Shown: positions 35,182 through 45,236 of the stretch, piece after piece
How the letters are laid out: each line of letters starts with the position of its first letter
Position numbering within the stretch: position 1 is the first letter of the stretch
Source: Terrisporobacter sp.
GTDB taxonomy: Bacteria; Bacillota_A; Clostridia; Peptostreptococcales; Peptostreptococcaceae
Assembly: GCA_029851945.1 (NCBI GenBank)
Contig: JARKUZ010000024.1
Location: forward strand, 1 to 64,000
DNA length: 64,000 bases
Reading direction: 5' to 3'
Program-made: the position numbers and the translations under genes
The notes under the pieces: generated by a model
Seen by the model: only the letters and a program-made list of their open reading frames with translations
The model's database searches: none
What the model was told of the DNA's origin: nothing

Positions 35182-37212
35182 TTATTTATTTACAATTCTC
35201 TTATATCCTCTGTAAGTTCCATAGAAATAAACTGCATAAACTATACATATAATTCCTATAGAGACTATGTTATTGCCCAAAGTATCATATTCTCCAAATA
35301 TCTTTACAACATCATTAGCCACCTGTATTCCAAATATACTATGAACTAATGCTAAAATTATAGGAAGAGCAAAATATAATAATACTTGAACAAAAATTGA
35401 TCTATTTATCATAGTTGAACTTACACCTAGTTTTCTTAAAACCTCATATCTACTAATACTTTCTGTTGCTCCTGATAATTGACTAAGTCCAAGAACTGCT
35501 GCACTTGCTATTAAGAAGATTATACCTATATATAAGCCAACATAAAGATACATACTAGATGAAGCCATATTTCCCTCTAATGCTATTATTCTCGTCATGA
35601 CGCTTATTTTTTCTTCATTAACTTTATTATTACCCTTATATTTCTCTATACCATTCATAATAGCATCTACTGCTTTTATTTCAGTTTCCTCCTTATCTCC
35701 TATATAATTTAAACTTAAACATCTTTTTAATAAATCATATCCCTCTACATATTTATCTTCAACTACTAAAGTTATAAAATTACCACTAATAAGAGTGTCC
35801 TCTATTGAATGAAAAGCATATGTGTCACGAACTTTAAAGTCTTCTTTCCCAATCTTCATTGTATGATTTTTGTTTACATATTCTTTTATTGGCTTTTCAA
35901 TTGTGGACATATCTGTAAAAAGAAATACTTCTTTATCTTTTAAATCTACTGGTTCCTTATTTTGCATTTTTACTAATTTATTGTAATCTGATAATTTTAC
36001 AATAGGTACATTAAAATCTCTCATATTTTTTATTTGTTTAGATAAAAAATCATCTGAAGTATTTTTAAACATCTCAGTAAATTTTACTGGAGATTCATAT
36101 ATATTATAATCTAAATATTCTTTTGCATAATCTTTTACATCAAAACCTATATCTTTAACCTCTTCGCTTATTTTAAGTTGAGAACTTTTAAAATCATTTG
36201 GTTTTTCATAAGTTTCAACCATAGTCATATCATAAGGTGATAAAAACTCTGCTGTATTTTCCATAGCATTTTTTATTCCTATAGATGCTGAATACATTCC
36301 TATGGAAATAAATAGCATTAAACAAATTACACTCATGGAAATATAGTTTGTGTTTATTTTGCTATTTAACTGTCTTAGAGTAAAAGTATTAAGATTTTTT
36401 AAATAATGTTTTTTACTACTTTGTATTATTTTTATTAAAAAGCCTGCTAAAGCTCTAAAAAATAATAATGTTCCTACTATACCTAATATTATAGATATTT
36501 TAAATTTATTGTTAGTTATATCTACTAATCCATTTTCTAAAATTAATTTATAAGCCACACCTAAACTAATCACTGAAATAATAAATAATGTCGCAGATAA
36601 TATTAAGTTTGTTCCCTTTAATTTTTCATTATCTCTTTCACTATTTATAAGTTTTATCAATTTACATCTTGATACTAAGATAAAGTTTAGTATCATAGTT
36701 ATAAAATACATAATACTAAAGTAGAACATAGTTTTTATACAAGCATCTTTTGAAAATACAAATTTATATTCAGTCATATCTACAGCAAAAAGCTTAGCTG
36801 TAATTCCTGCTAATCCCTGTGATAAAAACACTCCTACAAATATTCCTACTATAAGTGATAATACTCCTACTATTATAGTTTCGTAAAATAACATAAAAGC
36901 TATTTTACTTCTACTAATACCTAAAGTCATATATATTCCAAACTCTTTATTTCTCTTTTTTATTAAAAAATTATTTGCATAAATTATTAAAAATCCAAGT
37001 ACGAAGGATACAAATACTGATACCATAGATATTACTGTGTTTAATGCCTCTATAAAAGTTTTCTGTGTATCTGATAAATCCATCATTATAGTTTGAGATT
37101 CTATAGAATTAAAAATATAAAATATACATACACCTAATGCTAATGTGAAAAAATATATACTATAATCTTTTATACTTCTTTGTACATTTCTTTTTGATAA
37201 CTTAAATAACAT
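35182..37212 (-). CDS. BceB-like ABC transporter permease
   Basis: The permease, about 676 residues, has ten predicted helices and one large extracellular domain (about 300-510) between helices seven and eight, the hallmark of BceB-type peptide-antibiotic sensing and detoxification permeases (FtsX superfamily). I start it at the ATG at 37212 ([11 protein letters not shown]), eight bases after GGAGGTGA; an ATG six codons earlier is possible. It overlaps the ATPase end by eleven bases. With the ATPase and the adjacent two-component system it should respond to cell-wall-active peptides. Confidence 0.92.
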   Translation of the reverse strand: MLFKLSKRNVQRSIKDYSIYFFTLALGVCIFYIFNSIESQTIMMDLSDTQKTFIEALNTVISMVSVFVSFVLGFLIIYANNFLIKKRNKEFGIYMTLGISRSKIAFMLFYETIIVGVLSLIVGIFVGVFLSQGLAGITAKLFAVDMTEYKFVFSKDACIKTMFYFSIMYFITMILNFILVSRCKLIKLINSERDNEKLKGTNLILSATLFIISVISLGVAYKLILENGLVDITNNKFKISIILGIVGTLLFFRALAGFLIKIIQSSKKHYLKNLNTFTLRQLNSKINTNYISMSVICLMLFISIGMYSASIGIKNAMENTAEFLSPYDMTMVETYEKPNDFKSSQLKISEEVKDIGFDVKDYAKEYLDYNIYESPVKFTEMFKNTSDDFLSKQIKNMRDFNVPIVKLSDYNKLVKMQNKEPVDLKDKEVFLFTDMSTIEKPIKEYVNKNHTMKIGKEDFKVRDTYAFHSIEDTLISGNFITLVVEDKYVEGYDLLKRCLSLNYIGDKEETEIKAVDAIMNGIEKYKGNNKVNEEKISVMTRIIALEGNMASSSMYLYVGLYIGIIFLIASAAVLGLSQLSGATESISRYEVLRKLGVSSTMINRSIFVQVLLYFALPIILALVHSIFGIQVANDVVKIFGEYDTLGNNIVSIGIICIVYAVYFYGTYRGYKRIVNK

Positions 37213-37969
37213 TGCTAGTGTCACCTCCAAGAAGTGTAACTACTTCTATAATCCTTTTGAAGAATTCTTTTCTATCATCATTTCCTCTTATTAATTCGTT
37301 GAATATTTTTCCATCTTTTATAAACAAAATTCTCTTACAATAACTAGCTGTAAAAGCATCATGAGTTACCATCATTATTGTTGAATTCAGACTTTTATTT
37401 AAATTATCTAAATTTTCAAGTAATACTCTTGCTGATTTCGAATCAAGAGATCCTGTTGGTTCATCTGCTAAAATTAAAGATGGATTAGTTATTATAGCCC
37501 TTGCACATGCTACTCTTTGTTTTTGTCCACCTGAGATTTCATAAGGGAATTTGTTTAATATATCCGAAATATTTAATTTATTTGCTACTAATTTTACTTT
37601 AGCATCAATTTTTGAACCATTCTCTCCTATTACCGATAAAGCTAAAGATATGTTTTCATATGCTGTTAAAGTATCTAATAAATTAAATTCTTGAAATATA
37701 AATCCTAAATGTTCTCTTCTAAATTTTTCTACGTTTTTTCTTGACAAAGCAGTTATATCTTTATTTTCTATTAATATAGTTCCTGTGGTTGCTTTATCTA
37801 TTGTAGCTATACAATTTAAAAGTGTAGTTTTTCCACTACCACTAGGACCCATAATCCCTATAAATTCTCCTTCTTCCACTTCGAAAGAAATATTATTAAT
37901 TGCTTTTGTCAGGTTTCTTTTATTACCATAATATTTTTCTAAGTTTTTAACTTGTAAAACTGTATTCAT
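37202..37969 (-). CDS. BceA-like ABC transporter ATPase
   Basis: The 255-residue ATPase has Walker [10 protein letters not shown] near 40, Q-loop [10 protein letters not shown], signature [14 protein letters not shown] and Walker [16 protein letters not shown]. The MacB/LolD/BceA-type insertion around [14 protein letters not shown] fits export or peptide-release ABC systems. The start is the ATG at 37969, seven bases after GGAGGT. A perfect 16-bp palindrome 82-97 bp upstream is a probable binding site for the neighbouring response regulator. Confidence 0.92.
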   Translation of the reverse strand: MNTVLQVKNLEKYYGNKRNLTKAINNISFEVEEGEFIGIMGPSGSGKTTLLNCIATIDKATTGTILIENKDITALSRKNVEKFRREHLGFIFQEFNLLDTLTAYENISLALSVIGENGSKIDAKVKLVANKLNISDILNKFPYEISGGQKQRVACARAIITNPSLILADEPTGSLDSKSARVLLENLDNLNKSLNSTIMMVTHDAFTASYCKRILFIKDGKIFNELIRGNDDRKEFFKRIIEVVTLLGGDTSNVI

Positions 37970-38050
37970 TGTTTTTACCTCCATAACCAATTTATACTTA
38001 TATTTTATAAGCCTTAGAGGTTTTCATTAATAACATAACCTTACCGTAAT

Positions 38051-38066
38051 CTTACAAAAATGTAAG
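38051..38066. promoter_or_regulatory. Probable BceR-type operator
   Basis: The perfect palindrome CTTACAAAAATGTAAG lies upstream of the ATPase gene. The TTACA-N4-TGTAA core is the pattern I associate with BceR-like response regulators. It is placed where an activator of bceAB would bind. Confidence 0.72.
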
Positions 38067-38072
38067 TTTATA

Positions 38073-39110
38073 TTATATTTGTGTCATACTCCCCTTAGGA
38101 AATATTATTTTTACTGTGGTTTCTTCATTAACCTTCGAATTTATCTCCAGTCCTAAATACATCTTATCTGCTAGTTTTTTAGATATATAAAGTCCCATAC
38201 CTGTTGATTTTTTAAACTTCCTTCCATTAATTCCAGTAAATCCTTTATTGAAAACTTTTTTCAAATCTTTTTCATCTATGCCAATTCCATTATCTTTTAC
38301 ATAAAGCTCTACGCAGTTATTATTTACCTCAGTATATATAGTAATTTTGCCAAATTCATTTTTTAATTTTTCATTTATATTTTCATTACTTATATACTTT
38401 ATAGAATTTGTTATTATTTGATTTAAGACAAATTCCATCCATTTTTTATCACAGTAAACATTACTATGAAAATCTTGCAAATCTATAACTATATTATTTT
38501 CTCTTATAAGCTTCTTATTTCTTCTTATTGTATCACTTATACATTTTCTCAAATCTGTTTCTTTTATTATGTAATCTTGTTCTACTTCATTACTTTTAGA
38601 ATAATAAATAGCTTGTTCTATAAAATTTTCTATTTTTTCTATCTCTTCTAAAACACTTAATGTATGTTCATTTTTATTATTTTCTATTATTAGTTTACTA
38701 GCCGCTATAGGTATTTTTATTTCATGTATCCATAAATCAAGGTATTCTTTATATTCTTCTTGATTAAATTTATATAAATTAACTTCTTCATTCATTGCTT
38801 TATCAGTGACACTTAAGACATCATATAAAATTTTTCCTTCTAAAAAAGAAGGTTTTTCTATTACTACTGGCAATAGATATTTTTTATCAAGTTCTGTTAA
38901 AGATGTTTTTATTTTAGTATAATAAGAATTTTTTCTGACATAGTCATATACAAATTCCATAATAGTTAAAACTATCCATAAAACTATGACAAAGTTTATA
39001 GTTATATTTTGAACTTTAAATAAATTCGAAATATACACTACAAAAACAAGAAATATAAGTCTTAAAATTATAGATAAACTCTTGTCTTTTATATAATCTT
39101 TTATTTTCAT
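38073..39110 (-). CDS. BceS-like intramembrane-sensing histidine kinase
   Basis: The 345-residue kinase has two N-terminal helices (about 13-30 and 38-55) with almost no extracellular loop. A short linker leads to the phospho-acceptor His129 (WIHEIKIPIA) and a HATPase domain (NQIITNSIKY; VKDNGIGIDEKDL; GMGLYISKKL). This build means it senses through the BceAB-like transporter rather than by itself. It follows its response regulator by two bases, and the transporter operon lies just downstream. Confidence 0.92.
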   Translation of the reverse strand: MKIKDYIKDKSLSIILRLIFLVFVVYISNLFKVQNITINFVIVLWIVLTIMEFVYDYVRKNSYYTKIKTSLTELDKKYLLPVVIEKPSFLEGKILYDVLSVTDKAMNEEVNLYKFNQEEYKEYLDLWIHEIKIPIAASKLIIENNKNEHTLSVLEEIEKIENFIEQAIYYSKSNEVEQDYIIKETDLRKCISDTIRRNKKLIRENNIVIDLQDFHSNVYCDKKWMEFVLNQIITNSIKYISNENINEKLKNEFGKITIYTEVNNNCVELYVKDNGIGIDEKDLKKVFNKGFTGINGRKFKKSTGMGLYISKKLADKMYLGLEINSKVNEETTVKIIFPKGSMTQI

Positions 39111-39112
39111 AA

Positions 39113-39781
39113 TTATGGCATTATATAGCCTCTTCCCCTCCTAGTTTCTATATATGCTTCACATCTAATTTCTTCTAATTTTTTTCTAAGTCTATTTATG
39201 TTTACAGTGAGTGTATTATCGTCCACAAATAGATCCAAGTCCCATAAATAGTCCATTAAATCTCCTCTTGATACTATTTTCCCTTTATTTTTCATTAGAC
39301 AATTTAATATTCTAAATTCATTTTTAGTCAGCTGTATTTCTTTACTTTCAAATATAGCGCTATTTTTAGATATATCTAATTCTAATCCTTTATATATAAT
39401 TCTATCTGTATTTTGTTTTTCATAAGCTCTTTTTAAAAGTGAATTTATTCGTGCCAATAATATTTGCGTGTTATATGGTTTTGTGATAAAATCGTCTGCT
39501 CCCAAATTCATACTCATAAGCTCGTCCATTTCTGTATCCCTACTAGTTACTACAATTATTGGTACATTAGATTTTTTTCTTATTTCTCTACATATGTAAT
39601 ATCCATCATATATTGGCAAATTTATATCTAATAATACTAAATGTGCATTTTCTTTTAAGATGTCTTCTATTATGTTTTCAAATTTTGATAAGCAAATTAC
39701 TTCATAATTGTAATTAACTAAGAAATTTTTAAGTTCTACTCTTATCTTTTCTTCATCTTCTATTATAAGAATTTTTTTCAT
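39113..39781 (-). CDS. OmpR-family response regulator (BceR-like)
   Basis: The 222-residue protein has a receiver domain (about 1-115; acidic pocket EDEEK, phospho-acceptor Asp in LVLLDINLP near 52, switch Thr in IVVTSRD, Lys in FITKPYN) and an OmpR winged helix (about 125-222; LTKNEFRILNCLMKNKGKIV; NRLRKKLEE). It should activate the bceAB-like genes through the palindrome at 38051. It is the first gene of the four-gene module. Confidence 0.93.
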   Translation of the reverse strand: MKKILIIEDEEKIRVELKNFLVNYNYEVICLSKFENIIEDILKENAHLVLLDINLPIYDGYYICREIRKKSNVPIIVVTSRDTEMDELMSMNLGADDFITKPYNTQILLARINSLLKRAYEKQNTDRIIYKGLELDISKNSAIFESKEIQLTKNEFRILNCLMKNKGKIVSRGDLMDYLWDLDLFVDDNTLTVNINRLRKKLEEIRCEAYIETRRGRGYIMP

Positions 39782-39855
39782 AAATTTTATTACCTCCTTA
39801 TGAGTATAATTATAAACTATTTCATTTTTAAACTCTTGATTATCCTTTCTTAAAA

Positions 39856-39969
39856 TAAAAATTCGCTTCGCTTAAGCCACTATGTGGGCGCTCCACTTCA
39901 TGTCGCCAACGATATCGTGTCGTCGAATCATTTTGTTAACACTTCAGTCAACTCCGTTGCTCAAAATTT
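39856..39969. repeat. Long copy of the GC-rich dispersed repeat
   Basis: It starts AAAATTCGCTTCGCTTAAG, holds the CCACTATGTGGGCGCTCC hairpin insert, then TTCATGTCGCCAACGAT, and ends CTCCGTTGCTCAAAATT. The same ordered blocks occur at 54401-54545. It is far richer in G+C than its surroundings and has no ORF. It sits between the bceR-like gene and the PAS kinase gene. Confidence 0.75.
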
Positions 39970-40059
39970 ACTTTTTTACAACTTCTCAAATGTACTGATA
40001 ATGCTTTAATCTATGAGTTTTCCACAGTTGCAAACTAAATATAATTTCCTTATATGTAA

Positions 40060-40089
40060 AAAAGGTAAACTTCTATAAGTTTACCTTTT
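40060..40089 (-). terminator. Terminator overlapping the PAS kinase stop codon
   Basis: AAAAGGTAAACTT and AAGTTTACCTTTT form a near-perfect hairpin with a four-base loop. Its left arm ends inside the stop codon of the PAS histidine kinase gene. Confidence 0.82.
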
Positions 40090-42490
40090 ACGAGTATATA
40101 TCTGAAAATTCTATATTGCATTTTTCTATTTGACTACTTTCAGAAACCTTTCTTTCTGAAATCACTTTAGAATCCTCTTCTATAAAAGTAATTGGTAGCT
40201 CAAAAGTAAACTCTGAACCTACACCAAGTTCACTATTAACATAAATTCTTCCATCTTGTAATTCTACTAAAGATTTTACTAAGGATAGCCCTATTCCACT
40301 ACCTTCACATTTTCTATTTAAATCATTATCAATTTTTTTAAATCTATCAAATATTATATCTAACTTATCCTTAGATATTCCAGTTCCGTTATCTTTTACA
40401 GATACTTTGATCTTTTCATTGTCTACGTGTAAATCCACACATATAAATCCATCTTTATCCGTATATTTTATGGCATTAGATAACAAGTTCAACATAATTC
40501 TTTCTATTTTGTCTGGATCACAAGCCATAATTAATTCTTCACAATTAGTATCAAATATTAAGTTTATACCTTGGTCTTTAATGTATTGTGCAACTGATAA
40601 AGTTATATCTTCTACTATATCTATGATATTATAATTTCCTACTTTTAATTGTAAATATCCCGAATCGATACAAGTTATATCAATAAGATTGTTTACTAAT
40701 CTTAATAATCTATAAGAATTTTGCCTTATGTAATTTATATGAGATTCTAAATTTAAGCTATCATCCCAAGTTATTTTACTTTTCTCAACATTTCTTTGCA
40801 TAAGTTGCATAGTTCCAAGTATTATATTAAGTGGGGTTTTAAATTCATGAGATATATTTGCAAAAAATTCATTTTTTAAAGTTTCCATTTGTATAGCTTC
40901 TTCTAATATTTTTCTTTCTTTTGCTTGCTCTCTTTGTTCACTTAAATCTTTTGCTGTTATTATAATCGTACTTTCACTTCTTAAAATTTTATAATTAAAT
41001 TCTATCCATTTATAGCTTCCATCTTTACATTTTAATTTATTAACAATACATCCTCTATCATTTTTACCTTCTTCGATAATACTTCTATATTCTTCTTTAT
41101 AATCTTCATGAATTAAATCTATTATATTCATAGATAATAATTCATCTTTAGTCCATCCTAATACTTTTGTCCAATAACGATTTATATGTATTAAATCTCC
41201 ATTTAAATTACCTCTTGCTATAAGGTCAACAGATATATCTAAAAAAAGTTCTAGTTCACTTTCTATTTTTCTACGTTTTTCAAATTCTGCTTGTAATTCT
41301 TGAGATAAGGTATGACTTTTAATTAAAGTTGCTATATTTTCACATATGGTTTTTAAATAATCAAACTTATTAAATCTTAGAGTATTGTCTTCAAAGCAAG
41401 TTAATACCAAAAATCCAATAGTTTCATTATTAAAAGTGATATTATAAATCCCAATATTTTTAATTTGATTTATCATCATATATTTTTTTAGTGGCTCATA
41501 ATTTATTTCTTCAATAGTAGTAATAGTGTTTAAATATGGTATATTATCTAAATCATTAATATTATCTAAATCTATTTTTAAAATTTCTTCTCCATCTTTA
41601 TATTTATTAGCTATTCCACAGCTTGCAACCACATCTAAACAAGACTTCTCTTTATTTACTAACATTACAGATGTTCCATCACATTCAAAATAATTTAAAA
41701 TGTTTTCTCCTAAATTATTTAACACGTCATAAATATTACTTTTAGTATTATTTTTCATAAGGATATTATTTATATCATTTATTTCTTTATTGTTAACATT
41801 TATCCTATTTTCTAATTTTTTCTGTAAAGTTATATCCTTAGTTGATCCAAGTATATATTCTACTTCATTATCTTTATTAAATATTGGTGATTTATAAGTT
41901 TCTACCCATAAATCAGTGTCACCTTGCTTACTATAACTTTGAGTTAACTGATATTTTTTACTATATATAACTTCTTTATCCATTTCGGTAAACTTATTGC
42001 ACATTTTTTCATCCCAATAAACTGAAGTTTTTTTCCCAAGTATATTTAATCTATCATCTTTTAATTCCTTTGCATAAGACTCATTTACATAAACATACTC
42101 TCCATCCATATTCTTAAGCCAACAGTTAAGTCTCATATTATCTAGAATCTTTTCTAAATCTTCTCTTGTATATGATTTTTCACATAAATCCTTAGCTACT
42201 ATGAAAATAGATTCTTTTCCTTTGAAATCATATATCAATATCTCGCAATATACTGGAATTCTTTCTTTATCTTTAGAAAAGAAATCCAAATCTATTTTCA
42301 GACTTTCATTTCTATTTATTTGATTTATGTCTAAATCTTTAATATCTATTATTAATTTATTATTAAGGTTCTTTAACTCTTCTAAAGTATACTTTATTTT
42401 TGATAATAATTTTTTATTACAAAATTCTACTTTAAAATACTTATTAAAAACTATTATGTAGTCGTTTGCTATATTTAATATATTCTCCAT
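40088..42490 (-). CDS. Soluble multi-PAS/GAF hybrid-sensor histidine kinase
   Basis: The 800-residue protein has a PAS-like domain (about 1-100), a second PAS (about 110-225; ILGSTKDITLQKK), a GAF-like domain (about 245-395), a third PAS (about 415-520; LLSMNIIDLIHEDYKEEY; ITAKDLSEQREQ), a HisKA domain with His548 (FFANISHEFKTPLNIILG) and a HATPase domain (NLLSNAIKYTDKDG; VKDNGTGISKDKL; GSGIGLSLVKSL). There are no membrane helices, so it senses an internal signal. There is no receiver domain and no adjacent response regulator of its own, so its partner is unknown. Confidence 0.9.
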   Translation of the reverse strand: MENILNIANDYIIVFNKYFKVEFCNKKLLSKIKYTLEELKNLNNKLIIDIKDLDINQINRNESLKIDLDFFSKDKERIPVYCEILIYDFKGKESIFIVAKDLCEKSYTREDLEKILDNMRLNCWLKNMDGEYVYVNESYAKELKDDRLNILGKKTSVYWDEKMCNKFTEMDKEVIYSKKYQLTQSYSKQGDTDLWVETYKSPIFNKDNEVEYILGSTKDITLQKKLENRINVNNKEINDINNILMKNNTKSNIYDVLNNLGENILNYFECDGTSVMLVNKEKSCLDVVASCGIANKYKDGEEILKIDLDNINDLDNIPYLNTITTIEEINYEPLKKYMMINQIKNIGIYNITFNNETIGFLVLTCFEDNTLRFNKFDYLKTICENIATLIKSHTLSQELQAEFEKRRKIESELELFLDISVDLIARGNLNGDLIHINRYWTKVLGWTKDELLSMNIIDLIHEDYKEEYRSIIEEGKNDRGCIVNKLKCKDGSYKWIEFNYKILRSESTIIITAKDLSEQREQAKERKILEEAIQMETLKNEFFANISHEFKTPLNIILGTMQLMQRNVEKSKITWDDSLNLESHINYIRQNSYRLLRLVNNLIDITCIDSGYLQLKVGNYNIIDIVEDITLSVAQYIKDQGINLIFDTNCEELIMACDPDKIERIMLNLLSNAIKYTDKDGFICVDLHVDNEKIKVSVKDNGTGISKDKLDIIFDRFKKIDNDLNRKCEGSGIGLSLVKSLVELQDGRIYVNSELGVGSEFTFELPITFIEEDSKVISERKVSESSQIEKCNIEFSDIYS

Positions 42491-42741
42491 TTTTCCCCTA
42501 TCCTAAGTGAAATTTTTGTATATTTGTCATATTTTATAATATTAATATTAAACCATATTATAAGTGTAAGTAAATAATTTTATTGTATAACAACAAAATT
42601 TTCTTCCATATCACTAGTATTTTTATATTTTTCATCTTCTAACCACATAAATCATAAACTTTAAAACATTATATATTTTATAAAATATAAATCTTTAATG
42701 ATATAATATAAATTAGTAATAAGTTGAGGGGAGGAGTTTTT

Positions 42742-43632
42742 ATAACAATAGATCAAATTAAGTATTTTTTAGCAATAAATAGATTTAAAAGCTTTTCTAT
42801 AGCAGCAGAGGAACTTTGTATCTCTCAATCTTCTTTGTCTAAACAAATTAAAGCTTTGGAAATAGAGTTAGACACCTGTTTATTTGATAGAAATACTAGA
42901 AATATAAACCTTAGTGAATCAGGTAAGGAGTTTTATATACACGCTGAGAAGTTTTTAGCTGATTATGAAAACATTTTTATTAGTATGAAAAAATACTCCA
43001 ATAAAAGAAAATCAACTTTGAATATAGGAGCTATTCCTGTTATTTCTCAATATAAAATAACTTCTTTAATTGCTTCATTTAGAAGTGAATATCCTCATAT
43101 TAATATGAATTTCGTCGAAGGTGAACGAGATGATATAATCGATATGATTAATAAGCGTGAAATTGATTTTGCTTTTCTTAGAGATTTTAATTTAAGTGAA
43201 GAATTATTTCATATACATCCTTTGATTAATGATGAATTAGTCCTTATAACTTCTAAAAAACATAATTTCTCAAATAAAAAATATGTAAATCTTAAAGATG
43301 CTAGTGAAGAAAATTTTATATTTTTAAGTTCTCCCTCTGGAATGGATAGTTTTTGCATATCTCAATGTAATAGACATGGATTTTCACCACATGTAGTTTA
43401 TTCAGTAAATAAAATTGAAACAATTTTAGGACTCGTTGAAGAAAACTTCGGAATAACTATGCTTATGAGAAAAACAGTCAACTGTTTTAATAATGATAAA
43501 ATCTCCATAAATTTATTAAAAGAGCCTGTTACAAATAATTTATCTTTAGTTTATGGAAAATATAAAAAGTTGTCTGAAAATGAAGATTTGTTTAAGAATT
43601 TTATTATAGAGTCAACAAAAGAAGAGCAATAA
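42742..43632 (+). CDS. LysR-family regulator with an apparent ATA start
   Basis: The protein, about 297 residues, has the LysR winged helix (ITIDQIKYFLAINRFKSFS; SQSSLSKQIKALE) and a complete effector domain. LysR proteins usually begin Met-x-Ile/Phe just before this helix. Here the only codon in the right place after a strong GGGGAGGAG site (42728-42736) is ATA at 42742. The nearest accepted start is a TTG at 42724, which lies before that site and has no Shine-Dalgarno of its own. It converges on the UbiD operon and may regulate it, by analogy with aromatic-acid decarboxylase regulators. Confidence 0.82.
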   Translation: MTIDQIKYFLAINRFKSFSIAAEELCISQSSLSKQIKALEIELDTCLFDRNTRNINLSESGKEFYIHAEKFLADYENIFISMKKYSNKRKSTLNIGAIPVISQYKITSLIASFRSEYPHINMNFVEGERDDIIDMINKREIDFAFLRDFNLSEELFHIHPLINDELVLITSKKHNFSNKKYVNLKDASEENFIFLSSPSGMDSFCISQCNRHGFSPHVVYSVNKIETILGLVEENFGITMLMRKTVNCFNNDKISINLLKEPVTNNLSLVYGKYKKLSENEDLFKNFIIESTKEEQ

Positions 43633-43658
43633 AATAAGTTACTATCTTATTACTCTTC
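43621..43658 (+). terminator. Terminator overlapping the end of the LysR gene
   Basis: GAAGAGCAATAA, which includes the stop codon, pairs with TTATTACTCTTC, followed by a T run. Confidence 0.72.
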
Positions 43659-43743
43659 TTTTTAATTAGATTATTTTATATTTACACTTTATAGTGATGA
43701 CTGCATTTATATTATTTATTTGGCAGATTCTACATCATAAAAT

Positions 43744-45236
43744 TTATTCAAATGATTTTATTTCATAAGTATTCATATCAACATCCATAAAGTTAGATCT
43801 TTTAAACTTATCTTTTAAATGATATGGAACTGTGCAATCATAAATTGTCTTACAAGTAATTCCTCTATCTTTTATTTGTGGATTATATTGTGGGCTTTGT
43901 GATGGATCCAGTGGATGACATCTTACTCCTGGTATAAATATAGTATCCACATCTCCTTGGTATCTTGTATTTAGTGCCCAAAGTACGTCATTGCTATCAA
44001 ATGGGTCCACATCTTCATCTACCAAAATAACATGTTTTAGTTCTGGAAATGCTGTAAATGCAATAAGTGCAGCTTGTCTTTGACGACCTTCATCACTTGG
44101 CATTAATTTTTTAAATTGTATGACAGCCATGTATTTTCCACCACCAGCAGAATGAGAATATACATTTACTAATCTACCGGGCATAGATTTTTCTATCATT
44201 TCTATTATACTTGCTTCTGTTGGTATACCTGCTAAGTTTACATGTTCTTCACTTGGCCCTATGCAAGTTTGCATTATAGGATTTTTTCTGTGAGTTATCG
44301 CTTTAACTTTTATTAAAGGAAGTGATGGATTTGCCTCTCCTGTATATCCAGGAAACTCTGGCATTGCCTTACCTGTATCAGTATTTATATCTTCTCTTAC
44401 TCTCACATTAGGTATCAATTCACCTTCTATTACATACTCAGCATTTGCTATTGCCTTTTCATTTACAGTTAAACATTGTACCATTTCCACTGGTTTTCTT
44501 CTTATACCACCTGCTATAGATATTTCATTGAATCCAAGTGGTGTAGTTGGTGGTTCAAAACAAGATGCTATTGGTATAGCTGGATCAACTCCTATACTTA
44601 TCGATATAGGAAGTGGTTTATTTAACTCTTCAGCTTTTTTTCTAAATGCATCTAAATGTCTTACCCCAGGTGTGAAAAACATTGATATCTCGTCTTTTGA
44701 TTGTAAACATAAACGATGTATTGTCACATCTCCTTCACCAGTGTCAGGGTCACATGCATAACACATTCCTAAAGTAATATATGGCCCTGCATCTTCTAAA
44801 GTATTTGTTGGTGCAGGTAATATTTTTTTATATCAAAATCTTCATCAGTGGCATAATGAACTACTTCTTGGCATTTGGCATCTTTATTTTCTATAGTAAT
44901 TGGTGCTATAGCATCTTTTACTGCTTCATTAAGTAAAAATCCTAATTGGTCAGGCTTACATCCAAGTAATTTTGATACCCTTTCTCTATTTGAAAATAAG
45001 CCTATTAGGACTTTGCTATCACCATGTTTTTTAACATTATTAAATATCATAGCTGGCCCTATTTTTGTAGGTCTTTTTACAGTTCCTCCAGCTCCCACAT
45101 GTCTATATATACCAGCAAGTTCTCCATGAGGGTCTACTTCTGTATTAGTATATACTAACTCATTTTTATCATTTTTTAAAAGTTCTATAGCACTTCTTAA
45201 ATCATAAACATTGACATCTTTTCTATCTACTTTCAT
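43744..45236 (-). CDS. UbiD-family (hydroxy)arylic acid decarboxylase, frame broken at an A7 run
   Basis: The product is a prenyl-FMN-dependent decarboxylase of the LpdC/BsdC type (about 497 residues if read through; family about 475-490). The first 146 codons (MKVDRKDVNVYDLRSAIELL) end in DEDFDIKK then a wrong-frame stop. The rest (ILPAPTNTLEDAGPY, then GMCYACDPDTGEGDVTIHRL) continues in the -1 frame. The join lies at seven A on the coding strand (44823-44829) set as A AAA AAA, a classic slippery heptamer. A -1 slip, or one extra A, restores the full protein. UbiX and an LpdD-like gene precede it with overlaps. It may be a programmed or slippage-corrected gene, a fresh mutation, or a sequencing error. 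Confidence 0.82.

Noticed and set aside
43744..45236. UbiD pieces considered as two natural subunits
   Set aside because: The family is one chain. The downstream piece lacks a ribosome site, and its first homologous residues (ILPAP...) lie before its first ATG, so it is one broken frame.
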